A program made the translations under genes and the position numbers. DNA of 64,000 nucleotides, taken from Pseudomonas brassicacearum subsp. brassicacearum. GTDB lineage: Bacteria; Pseudomonadota; Gammaproteobacteria; Pseudomonadales; Pseudomonadaceae. The DNA lies in assembly GCF_008801605.1 (NCBI RefSeq), contig NZ_VZPJ01000014.1, positions 62,001-126,000 on the forward strand, written 5' to 3'. A model generated the notes under the pieces. It had not been told where the DNA came from and searched no databases. It was given only the letters and a program-made list of their open reading frames with translations. This document shows positions 40,766 to 49,774 of this stretch, piece by piece (within the stretch, counting starts at the first letter, position 1; each line of letters opens with the position of its first letter).

Positions 40766-42073
40766 ATGATTACAACCCTGGGTTTCCTGATGATGCTCGC
40801 CATCATCGGATTGATATTGCTGCGCAGGATCAGTCCGGTGGTGGCGTTCACTACCCTTCCCGTGATCGTTTGCCTGCTGGCCGGCTTCAATCTCGGCCAG
40901 ATCGGCGAATTCATCAAGGCCGGCCTGATCACGGTGGCCCCGACCGCAGCACTGTTTCTGTTTGCCATCCTGTTTTTCGGCATCATGCGTGACCGGGGCT
41001 TGTTCGATCCATTGGTCAACCTGCTGATCCGCAGCACAGGCGGCAAGCCGCTGGCCGTGGCACTGGTGACGGTTTTGGTGACGTCAGTGGTCCATCTCGA
41101 CGGCGTCGGCGCCGCCACGTTCTTGCTGACCATCCCGGCCCTGCTGCCCTTGTATAAGCGCCTGAACATGAGCCCGGCGATGTTGCTGTGCCTGGTTGGC
41201 ACCACGGCCGGCGTGATCAATATGGTCCCTTGGGGCGGAACGACCGCACGCGCTGCCGCAGTGTCGGGGCTGGATGCCACCCAACTGTGGCTAGGCTTGC
41301 TGCCGGTGCAGATGGTGGGCCTGACGTGCATGCTCGTTGTCGCGACAGTGTTGGGCTTGCGCGCCCAGCGTCGCCAACCGATGTCGCTGGGAGCGGCTGC
41401 AACCTGTGACATGGACAGCCTGCAACCCCAGGACCGTGAATTCGCCCTCTCCCCCCGGGAGCTGCGTTACTGGCTGAACGTGGCGCTGACCGGTGGGATC
41501 CTGGCGTGCCTGTTCACCGGCATTTTTCCCTTGTATGCGTGTTTCATGGTGGGATTGGGCATCGCCCTGCCCTTGAACTTCCCGTCCCTGGACGCCCAGG
41601 CCGAACGCCTCAAGGCCCATGCGGCCGATGCGCTGCAAATGGTCCTGGTGATGATGGCCGCCGCCGTCCTGTTGGGCGTGCTCTCCGGCGCGAAGATGTC
41701 CGACGGCATGGCATTGGCACTGATCGATATCATGCCAGCCGGTTCTGCCCAATACCTGCATGTGATCGTCGGTTTCTTCGGCGTCCCCCTGGGGATGATC
41801 TTCTCACCGGACGCCTACTATTTCGCCCTGCTGCCGGTGATCAGGGACGTGGCCGCTGCCGCGGGTGTCCCCCTCGAGGCCGTGGCCCGGGCCATGCTGA
41901 TCGGTGAGAACACTGGATTCTCCATCAGCCCGGTGGTGCCCAGCGTGTACCTCGCGCTGGCGTTGTCCGGCGTAGAGCTTCGCAAGCACATCGCCTATAC
42001 GTTCTTCTGGGCCTGGGGCGTCAGCCTGGTGATGCTCGGCTTCGCCGTGATGACTGGAGCGGTACAGGTTTGA
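40766..42073 (+). CDS. CitMHS-family carboxylate:cation symporter
   Basis: 435 aa, about 11-12 membrane spans. Blocks LVTVLVTSVVHLDGVGAATF, LLCLVGTTAGVINMVPWGGT with TARAA, and GVPLGMIFSPDAYYFALLP with IGENTGFSISPVVPSVYLAL are those of the CitM/CitH citrate-Me2+/H+ symporters. It should import citrate or a related di/tricarboxylate, possibly as a metal complex. SD GAGAGG precedes the ATG. Last gene of the LysR-controlled group; followed by a repeat-rich region of about 890 bp. Confidence 0.9.
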   Translation: MITTLGFLMMLAIIGLILLRRISPVVAFTTLPVIVCLLAGFNLGQIGEFIKAGLITVAPTAALFLFAILFFGIMRDRGLFDPLVNLLIRSTGGKPLAVALVTVLVTSVVHLDGVGAATFLLTIPALLPLYKRLNMSPAMLLCLVGTTAGVINMVPWGGTTARAAAVSGLDATQLWLGLLPVQMVGLTCMLVVATVLGLRAQRRQPMSLGAAATCDMDSLQPQDREFALSPRELRYWLNVALTGGILACLFTGIFPLYACFMVGLGIALPLNFPSLDAQAERLKAHAADALQMVLVMMAAAVLLGVLSGAKMSDGMALALIDIMPAGSAQYLHVIVGFFGVPLGMIFSPDAYYFALLPVIRDVAAAAGVPLEAVARAMLIGENTGFSISPVVPSVYLALALSGVELRKHIAYTFFWAWGVSLVMLGFAVMTGAVQV

Positions 42074-42164
42074 GCAGGCGGTGAATGCGGTGCTGACGGA
42101 TGCGTTTGATGAGGGCCAGGCACTGCTGCCTCAAGCGTTTGGAGGCGATTGTCCTTGGGGGCGG

Positions 42165-42335
42165 TGTGTATATCCGTTGTTGCGGTCGTGGCGGCTTAGG
42201 GTTCCGCCCTGACGGCGGGTCACTTTCGAAAAGCCCGGAAGCCGGCCCAGTCAAAAGTAACCAAAACGCTTCAGCCCCACCACTTGGCACCTCGCCTAGG
42301 CTCGGTGTGCCCTCACTCCGGCATTGCTCCGTGGG
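42165..42335. repeat. Structured intergenic repeat, copy C (inverted, partial)
   Basis: From TGTATATCCGTTGTTGCGG to CATTGCTCCGTGGGAGC this is a nearly exact reverse complement of 42660-42845, about 165 bp long. It ends in a half REP (GTGGGAGCAAAGCTTGCTCGCGAG, to about 42354). Confidence 0.82.
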
Positions 42336-42399
42336 AGCAAAGCTTGCTCGCGAGGCGGCCTGGCAGCCGGCCTATCTCTCCGGCCGTACCCGATCTTAT

Positions 42400-42490
42400 T
42401 GTGGGAGCGATCTTGCTCGCGATAGCAGTGTGTCAGTCAATATTTGAATTGAATGATGAATTGCAATCGCGAGCAAGCTCGCTCCCACAG
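42400..42490. repeat. REPIN (inverted REP pair)
   Basis: TGTGGGAGCGATCTTGCTCG facing CGAGCAAGCTCGCTCCCACAG, with a second CCCACAG directly after (42498-42504). Lies between the two inverted copies of the structured repeat. Confidence 0.9.
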
Positions 42491-42845
42491 GAGAAGTTCC
42501 CACAGGAGAAACGCGATCACCCAGAACCAGGTCGGCTGTTAGGCCGCCTCGGGGAGGACGTTGATCTCGGGCGCCCCGTTAACCACGATGGCCGAACGCA
42601 GGCATTGTGGAGTGGGCATCCCGGCATGGATGCCGGGATAGCCGCGCTGGGCCATGGATGGCCCTTCGCGGCGGGCCCACGGAGCAATGCCGGAGTGAGG
42701 GCACACCGAGCCTAGGCGAGGTGCCAAGTGGTGGGGCTGAAGCGTTTTGGTTACTTTTGACTGGGCCGGCTTCCGGGCTTCTCAAAAGTGACCCGCCGTA
42801 AGGGCGGAACCCTAAGCCGCCGTTACCGCAACAACGGATATGTAC
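42491..42845. repeat. Structured intergenic repeat, copy B (about 350 bp)
   Basis: Closely similar to 21199-21516 along its full length: CAGGTCGGCTGTTAGGCCGC, GGCGCCCCGTTAACCACG, CCCGGCATGGATGCCGGG, GGCCATGGATGGCCC, GAGCCTAGGCGAGG and AAGTGACCCGCCGTAAGGGC are shared. Its right 165-185 bp is mirrored by 42165-42335, making a long imperfect hairpin with the REPIN in the loop. No coding gene is supported. Confidence 0.82.
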
Positions 42846-42860
42846 CCAATCCAATCCAAA

Positions 42861-42899
42861 AGAAAACGGCGCCTTCCCCTACCTCGGAAAAAGCGCCGT
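42861..42899 (-). terminator. Intrinsic terminator of the mqo gene
   Basis: On the minus strand ACGGCGC (42899-42893) pairs with GCGCCGT (42872-42866), with inner TTTCC/GGGAA pairing, followed by TTTTCTTTTGG. It lies 67 nt after the mqo stop codon. Confidence 0.85.
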
Positions 42900-42965
42900 A
42901 TCCTTAAGTGAACAGCATTACGCTCAATGCGCAGCGTTCTTGTACCTCACCAGACAGCGTCCGGC

Positions 42966-44609
42966 TTACAGCGCCATGTCAGCCGCTGGGTTGGCCTCAC
43001 GGGGAGCCGCCGGCTTGGCCGGTGCCGCGGTGGCGCCTGGCTTGCCGATTGCCGGTGGCGGGTCCAGTTGCAGGACGTCGCTGGTGTAAGCCCATTCCTG
43101 GGCTACACGCTCAGGGCTATCGTTGAGCTTGGTGCCGTAGCTCGGCACGATCTGGTGCAGTTTTTCCTGCCAGGCCGGGCTGGCGACCTTGTCCTTGAAG
43201 ACCTTCTCAAGCACGGTCAGCATGATCGGTGCGGCAGTCGAGGCGCCTGGCGAGGCACCCAGCAGGCCGGCGATGCTGCCGTCCTGGGACGCGACCACTT
43301 CGGTGCCGAGTTTCAGCACGCCGCCCTTCTCTTCGTCACGCTTGATGATCTGCACGCGCTGGCCAGCCTGCCACAGGCGCCAGTCTTCCTGCTTGGCCTC
43401 CGGGAAGTACTCTTTCAGGGCGTTGAAGCGATCTTCATCCGACAGCATCAGTTGACCGGCCAGGTACTCGACCAGTGGGTACTGTTCGATACCAACCTTG
43501 GTCATCGGCCACACGTTGTGAGTGGTGGTGCTGGTCAGCAGGTCGAAGTACGAACCGTTCTTCAGGAACTTGGTGGAGAAGGTTGCGAACGGGCCAAACA
43601 GGATCACGCGCTTGCCATCAAGCACGCGGGTGTCCAGATGCGGAACCGACATCGGCGGTGCGCCCACCGAAGCCTTGCCGTAGGCCTTGGCCAGGTGCAG
43701 TTGGGCGACGGTCGGGTTTTCGGTGACCAGGAACGAACCACCCACCGGGAAACCTGCGTATTCACGCGCTTCCGGGATGTCGGACTTCTGCAGCAGGTGC
43801 AGGGCACCACCGCCTGCGCCGATGAACACGAACTTGGCGTCGGTCTCGGTTTCGGTACCGTCTTTCAGGTTCTTGTACGAAACGCGCCAGGTGCCGTCTT
43901 CGTTGCGGGTGATGTCTTCCACTTCGCTGGACAGCTTGAGGGAGAAGTTCGGCTTGGTTTGCAGATAAGCCGCGAATTGGCGTGTGATTTCGCCGAAATT
44001 CACGTCGGTGCCCAGTGGACTCCAGGTGGCCGCGACTTTCTGGCTCGGGTCACGCCCTTGCATCATCAGCGGCACCCACTTGCTGATCTGCTCGCGATCT
44101 TCGGAATACTGCATGCCGGCGAACAACGGGCTGGCCTGGAGGGCTTCGTAGCGCTTCTTCAGGAACGCGATGTTCTCGTCGCCCCACAAAAAGCTCATGT
44201 GCGGCGTGGAGTTGATGAACGAACGCGGGTTCTTCAACACGCCGTTCTTGACCTGCCAGGACCAGAACTGACGGGAAATCTGGAAGGCTTCGTTGATTTC
44301 GATGGCCTTGGAGATATCGACCTTGCCGTTCTTGTCTTCCGGCGTGTAGTTCAGCTCGGCCAGCGCAGAGTGACCGGTACCGGCATTGTTCCAGCCGTTG
44401 GAGCTCTCTTCGGCAACACCGTCCAGGCGCTCGACCATTTCCATGGTCCAGCCCGGCTCCAGCTCATTGAGCCAGACGCCGAGTGTCGAGCTCATGATGC
44501 CCCCACCAATGAGCAAGACATCCACTTTTTTTGGCTCGGCGGCGTGCGTGGTCGCAAGACCCATCGCCATCGCCAGGCCCAGTAGCGCCGTGTGTGTTTT
44601 CTTCAACAT
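42966..44609 (-). CDS. mqo: Malate:quinone oxidoreductase with an N-terminal export signal
   Basis: 547 aa from the ATG at 44609, selected because it opens a clean signal-like sequence (MLKKTHTALLGLAMAMGLAT, then THAAEPKK) right before the FAD motif VDVLLIGGGIMSSTLGVWLN. Mqo signatures follow: NGWNNAGTGHSALAELNYTP, SFLWGDENI, FVFIGAGGGALHLLQKS, LLGASPGASTAAPIML. The enzyme oxidises malate to oxaloacetate and reduces quinone at the membrane. Usual Mqo proteins start at the FAD motif and face the cytoplasm, so the signal peptide is odd. The Ala/Pro-rich tail (residues about 515-547) is an extra extension. Terminator at 42861-42899. Confidence 0.88.
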   Translation of the reverse strand: MLKKTHTALLGLAMAMGLATTHAAEPKKVDVLLIGGGIMSSTLGVWLNELEPGWTMEMVERLDGVAEESSNGWNNAGTGHSALAELNYTPEDKNGKVDISKAIEINEAFQISRQFWSWQVKNGVLKNPRSFINSTPHMSFLWGDENIAFLKKRYEALQASPLFAGMQYSEDREQISKWVPLMMQGRDPSQKVAATWSPLGTDVNFGEITRQFAAYLQTKPNFSLKLSSEVEDITRNEDGTWRVSYKNLKDGTETETDAKFVFIGAGGGALHLLQKSDIPEAREYAGFPVGGSFLVTENPTVAQLHLAKAYGKASVGAPPMSVPHLDTRVLDGKRVILFGPFATFSTKFLKNGSYFDLLTSTTTHNVWPMTKVGIEQYPLVEYLAGQLMLSDEDRFNALKEYFPEAKQEDWRLWQAGQRVQIIKRDEEKGGVLKLGTEVVASQDGSIAGLLGASPGASTAAPIMLTVLEKVFKDKVASPAWQEKLHQIVPSYGTKLNDSPERVAQEWAYTSDVLQLDPPPAIGKPGATAAPAKPAAPREANPAADMAL

Positions 44610-44972
44610 GTGTGTATCCCTAGGATGAACGCCATTCCGTCCACCTGTCCTGATCAAGGATAGACCACGTCCATGGCCGGCAACGCCAGCAGGGCGGCTA
44701 TCGAGAAGGACCGGAGGATGGACCTACAGGGCCGAGCAATACGTCGGCCTCTCGTTTATGTCTCTCCGGCGCTGACTTCTTGTAGGTCTTGGCTTCAGCT
44801 GGGGTGAGGGACGCTGCAAACGGTGTTCATCGGGCCAGACGTGGCCGTGCCCGATTGTCGCAGCGGGGGGGAGTTTACATAAGGAAATAAACAGACCGAA
44901 GCGTCTTTTTACATTCCTGGCAAAAACGCCGACCAAATGACGGCATTTTGCTGGCTCTCGGGACCGATTGAC
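44610..44972. other. Intergenic region of about 360 bp
   Basis: Lies between the start of mqo (minus) and the stop of the kinase gene (minus), so it must contain the mqo promoter. GGGCCAGACGTGGCC and GGGGGGG tracts are seen but no recognised operator, repeat or small gene. Confidence 0.4.
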
Positions 44973-46343
44973 CTATCCAAGCATCTGACTCAACACCGCC
45001 CGCAACTTGCCAGGCTTGACCGGCTTGTTGAGCAGCGGCGCATCCAGCTTGCGCAAGGCGCGGCGGCACTGGTCGCTGCGGTCGGCGGTGATGATCACCG
45101 CCGGGATCGCCTGGTGGAAATGCTCGCGCAGGTGCTTGACCACTTCACACCCCACGACCCCGTGATCCAGGTGGAAATCCGCCAGGATCAGCTCCGGCGC
45201 ACGCCCTTGCAGCACATCAAGGGCGCCCGCTTCGTCGGTGGCGGTCAGGACTTCGCAGCCCCACTGCCCCAACAACGCCGCCATGCTTTGCAAGATGCTC
45301 AGTTCATTGTCGATCACCAACAAACGCCGCCCCGGCAGCGGGTTGCCGGCGACCGCCTGTATGGGCATTTGAGCAATGGGCAGCGGTTTTTCGGCTGACA
45401 GTGGCACCTCGATGCTGAACACCGAGCCACGCCCCGGACGGGAACGCACTTGGACCCGGTAGCCAAGGATACGGGCGATACGTTCGACAATCGCCAGCCC
45501 CAGGCCCACGCCTTTGCGGTCCGCCGCCCGCCCGACGTCCAGTTGATTGAACTCCAGGAATATCGACTCCAAGCAGTCGGCGGCAATGCCGCGACCGGTG
45601 TCCCAGACTTCCAGGCTCAACCGCTCGCCCCGACGCCGTGCAGCCAAGAGAACACCGCCCTTGTCGGTGTAGCGGCAGGCGTTGCTGAGCAGGTTGCGCA
45701 GAATGCGGGTCATCAATCGCAGGTCAGTCAGCACGGCTTCATCGCCAAACCGCACCCGCAGCTCCAGCCCGACAGCGCCTGCCACCGATTGGAATTCCGA
45801 CACCAGCGGCGCCAGTAACTCATCCAGTCGATACGGAGCCAGGTCGGGCCTGACCTCCGCCTGGTCCAAACGGGAAATGTCCAGCAGGTCTGTGAGCAGA
45901 TCTTCCGCGCCTTCCAGGGCCTGGTGGGTACGCTCAACCAGCACATGTTCGGCGGTGGGCAGTTGGCGTTCGCGCAACGTGGAAATCAACAGGCGGGCGG
46001 CGTTGAGCGGTTGCAACAAGTCGTGACTGGCCGCTGCCAGGTATTTATCTTTGCTGCGGTTGGCCGCCTGTGCGGCGTCGCGCGCGTCGCGCAACTGCTG
46101 CTCAATCAGCTCGCGCTGGGCGATCTGTTGTTGCAGGTTACGGTTGGCCTCCAGCAGCGCATCGGTGCGCTCGGACACCCGCTGCTCCAACTGGTTGTTG
46201 AGCTGTTGCAAGTATTGCCGGGCCAACTCCAGCTCATCCAGACGCGCCGCCAGTTCTGGGTAGTGGCTCTTGCGCGTCGAGTGATTGCCCAGCCCCAGCA
46301 GCCCTTCCAGGGCTTTCTGCTGCTCGTCAGAGGGCTTCGCCAT
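44973..46343 (-). CDS. Hybrid sensor histidine kinase, ErcS-like
   Basis: 456 aa from the ATG at 46343 (SD GAGG; overlaps the ercA-like gene by 17 nt). No membrane span: a coiled-coil N-terminal region (about residues 35-98, LDELELARQYLQQLNNQLEQ) leads to a HisKA domain with the phospho-acceptor in SHDLLQPLNA (His107), HATPase motifs (NACRYTDKGG, DTGRGI, GVGLGLAIVERIARIL), and a C-terminal receiver with DFHLDHG (phospho-Asp) and NKPVKPGKL. It resembles the ErcS/ErcS' soluble kinases of the P. aeruginosa ethanol-oxidation regulatory network. Translated with ErcA. Confidence 0.87.
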   Translation of the reverse strand: MAKPSDEQQKALEGLLGLGNHSTRKSHYPELAARLDELELARQYLQQLNNQLEQRVSERTDALLEANRNLQQQIAQRELIEQQLRDARDAAQAANRSKDKYLAAASHDLLQPLNAARLLISTLRERQLPTAEHVLVERTHQALEGAEDLLTDLLDISRLDQAEVRPDLAPYRLDELLAPLVSEFQSVAGAVGLELRVRFGDEAVLTDLRLMTRILRNLLSNACRYTDKGGVLLAARRRGERLSLEVWDTGRGIAADCLESIFLEFNQLDVGRAADRKGVGLGLAIVERIARILGYRVQVRSRPGRGSVFSIEVPLSAEKPLPIAQMPIQAVAGNPLPGRRLLVIDNELSILQSMAALLGQWGCEVLTATDEAGALDVLQGRAPELILADFHLDHGVVGCEVVKHLREHFHQAIPAVIITADRSDQCRRALRKLDAPLLNKPVKPGKLRAVLSQMLG

Positions 46344-47505
46344 AAACGACCTCGACATCCCGTTGGCTCGACTCCCGAGGATTGGTGAGGATGCACGGGT
46401 CGTGCATCGCATGCTGCGACAGGAACGGAATGTCCGAGGTGCTCACACCGTGCAGGCCCAGGGTCTCGTGGAAACCGATGGTGTGCTTGAGGGCAATCAG
46501 GTGTTCCACCAGCCGAGTTCGGATCTGGCGGTGGTTGAGCCCCCGGCAGTCGATGCCCAGCGTCTCGGCAATCACCTTGAAACGGTCCGGCGCCGAGTTG
46601 TAGTTGAACGCCACCACGTGCTCCACCAGCACCGCGTTGCACAAGCCATGGGGCAAATCGAGGAAGCCGCCCAGGCTGTGGGACATCGCGTGCACCGCGC
46701 CGAGGATTGCGTTGGAGAATGCCAGCCCGGCCTGCATGCTGCCCAGCATGATTTTTTCCCGCAGGGCGATGTCCGCCGGGTTGGCGATCATCTGCACCAG
46801 GTTGCCGTTGATCAGGCGCATCGCTTCCAGCGCATGGGGGTCGGTCAACGGGCCATGACCGGTGGACACAAACGCCTCGATGGCGTGAACCAGGGCGTCG
46901 ATGCCGGTACAGGCCGACAGGAACGGGTCCATGCTCAGGGTGGTTTCCGGGTCGATCAGCGACACGTCCGGTACCGCCGCCTTGCTGACGATGGAAAACT
47001 TCATGCGTTCTTGCTGGTTGGAAATGATCACGAACTGCGACACATCGGCCGAGGTGCCGGCAGTGGTGGGAATCAAGATCAAGGGCGGGCTGGGCATGTT
47101 CAGCATGTCGACACCCTCGAATTCGAGGATGCTGCGACCATGGGCGACGACAATGCCGATGGCCTTGCCGCAGTCCATCGGGCTGCCGCCGCCAATCGCA
47201 ACGATGACGTCGCAATGGTTTTCCCGGTACACGTCGGCACCGAGCATCACTTCCTCGACCCGGGGGTTGGGTGAGACGGCGCTGTAGAGACAGTAATCAA
47301 TGGCCTGGGCCTGGAGGCTGGCTTCGACATCGGCCACCCACCCGGCAGCGATCACGCCGGGATCGGTGACGATCAGCACCTTGCGTGCGCCGAACGTCTT
47401 GGCATAGTTGCCAACATTGTGCCGACAACCGGCGCCGAACATGATTTCAGGTGAAACGAACTTGCGCAGCGGGCTGAGACTCATCTTTTCAGGTACGTGG
47501 CTCAT
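46327..47505 (-). CDS. ercA: Iron-containing alcohol dehydrogenase, ErcA-like
   Basis: 392 aa from the ATG at 47505 (MSHVPEKMSLSPLRKFVSPE); the longer frame upstream has no SD. Fe-ADH signatures: GARKVLIVTDPGV, VIVAIGGGSPMDCGKAIGI, PTTAGTSADVSQFVI, the metal-site segment THALEAF-like (DALVHAIEAFVSTGHGPLTD) and AMSHSLGGFLDLPHGLCNAV with the conserved His residues. In P. aeruginosa ErcA lies beside ErcS and affects induction of ethanol oxidation rather than being the main oxidising enzyme. A CA motif lies 12-19 nt upstream. Confidence 0.88.
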   Translation of the reverse strand: MSHVPEKMSLSPLRKFVSPEIMFGAGCRHNVGNYAKTFGARKVLIVTDPGVIAAGWVADVEASLQAQAIDYCLYSAVSPNPRVEEVMLGADVYRENHCDVIVAIGGGSPMDCGKAIGIVVAHGRSILEFEGVDMLNMPSPPLILIPTTAGTSADVSQFVIISNQQERMKFSIVSKAAVPDVSLIDPETTLSMDPFLSACTGIDALVHAIEAFVSTGHGPLTDPHALEAMRLINGNLVQMIANPADIALREKIMLGSMQAGLAFSNAILGAVHAMSHSLGGFLDLPHGLCNAVLVEHVVAFNYNSAPDRFKVIAETLGIDCRGLNHRQIRTRLVEHLIALKHTIGFHETLGLHGVSTSDIPFLSQHAMHDPCILTNPRESSQRDVEVVYGEAL

Positions 47506-47516
47506 CGGTAAGCCTG

Positions 47517-47524
47517 TTCTTATT
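47517..47524 (-). promoter_or_regulatory. CA motif AATAAGAA upstream of ercA
   Basis: AATAAGAA on the minus strand, 12 nt before the start at 47505. Confidence 0.45.
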
Positions 47525-47584
47525 GTATTGGGATACCCTGAGCCTAAAGCATCCCACCGTGATTGCAATCAGACCAAATGGTGA

Positions 47585-47611
47585 GCCCGGCCTGAACGCG
47601 TCAGGCCGGGC
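47585..47611 (-). terminator. Terminator hairpin 3' of pqqA
   Basis: GCCCGGCCTGA (47585-47595) and TCAGGCCGGGC (47601-47611) form a perfect 11-bp stem with a 5-nt loop, 7 nt after the pqqA stop. The T-run is poor, so termination may be partial. Confidence 0.65.
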
Positions 47612-47617
47612 CGGCAC

Positions 47618-47689
47618 TCATCGGTTGGCGAAGTACATCGTCACTTCAAAGCCAATACGCAGGTCGGTGTACGCGGGTTTAGTCCACAT
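47618..47689 (-). CDS. pqqA: PqqA, free-standing PQQ precursor peptide
   Basis: 23 aa: starts [18 protein letters not shown] and ends YFANR. The Glu15 and Tyr19 that are joined to form PQQ are both present in the E-x3-Y spacing. SD GAGGA lies 8 nt before the ATG and a strong hairpin follows the stop. No pqqB-E gene is nearby; this is a separate pqqA within the ped region, between ercA and the aldehyde dehydrogenase gene, where KT2440 (from memory) carries pqqD2 instead. It probably boosts PQQ precursor supply when the quinoproteins are induced. Its leader contains TTGGTAGCAA (47790-47799), a half of the ped operator motif. Confidence 0.95.
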
Positions 47690-47821
47690 GGGTCTTTCCT
47701 CTTCTTGTACCGGGCGATTCCGGCAAGGTCATTAATGCACGCCGCGCCCGAGGCTCGAATGCTACTTTCGAAGCGGTGGGTGGGGTGCGTTGGTAGCAAT
47801 TCAGGAGAGCGACAAAACCCA

Positions 47822-47946
47822 TTGTGAGAGCAAGGCTTACTGTGGGAGCAAAGCTTGCTCGCGATTAGTCGCCTCGGCCTGACCGGAGACCGAGTCGCCT
47901 GTATCGCGGGCAAGCCTTGCTCCCACAGCAAGCTCGCTCCCACAGG
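47822..47946. repeat. Compound REP cluster (REPIN plus extra half REPs)
   Basis: Degenerate TGTGAGAGCAAGG (47822) is followed by a REPIN (TGTGGGAGCAAAGCTTGCTC at 47841, TCGCGGGCAAGCCTTGCTCC with CACA) and directly by a third arm CAAGCTCGCTCCCACAGGG (to 47946). Between pqqA and the aldehyde dehydrogenase stop. Confidence 0.85.
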
Positions 47947-47967
47947 GTGTCGTGCTGTGTTATCGGG

Positions 47968-49488
<1,521 letters not shown>

Positions 49489-49642
49489 GATGGGGCCTCT
49501 GCCTGGTCGATGCCTGTCACAGGACAGGCGATAGGCCGATGGTAGAGAGCCCCGCCTGCCGGACGAATGCGTCGTTGGCAGGGGGGACTCTCGTTATTTG
49601 GTCGTAGATTTTGCCGCGATCTGAGGTTGACCCGGGCTTTTT
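49489..49642. other. Promoter region of the aldehyde dehydrogenase gene
   Basis: Contains short inverted words around CCTGTCACAGGACAGG (49512-49527). No ped-type ASTACC motif and no CA motif found near the ATG at 49488, unlike the neighbouring genes. Confidence 0.35.
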
Positions 49643-49733
49643 TGTGGGAGCGAGCTTGCTCGCGATAAGGTCGGCACATCCAGCATGGAGGGTGACTGAT
49701 CGACCGCTATCGCGAGCAAGCTCGCTCCCACAG
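49643..49733. repeat. REPIN (inverted REP pair)
   Basis: TGTGGGAGCGAGCTTGCTCG facing CGAGCAAGCTCGCTCCCACA, about 50 nt spacer; 3' of pedH, 42 bp after its stop. Confidence 0.92.
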
Positions 49734-49774
49734 GTGCTACATTTTCCACAGGTTCTGCATTTGCCAGAGTTGGC

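Noticed and set aside
42927..44585. 552-codon open frame on the plus strand
   Set aside because: Shadow of mqo, whose minus-strand frame has all the Mqo motifs.
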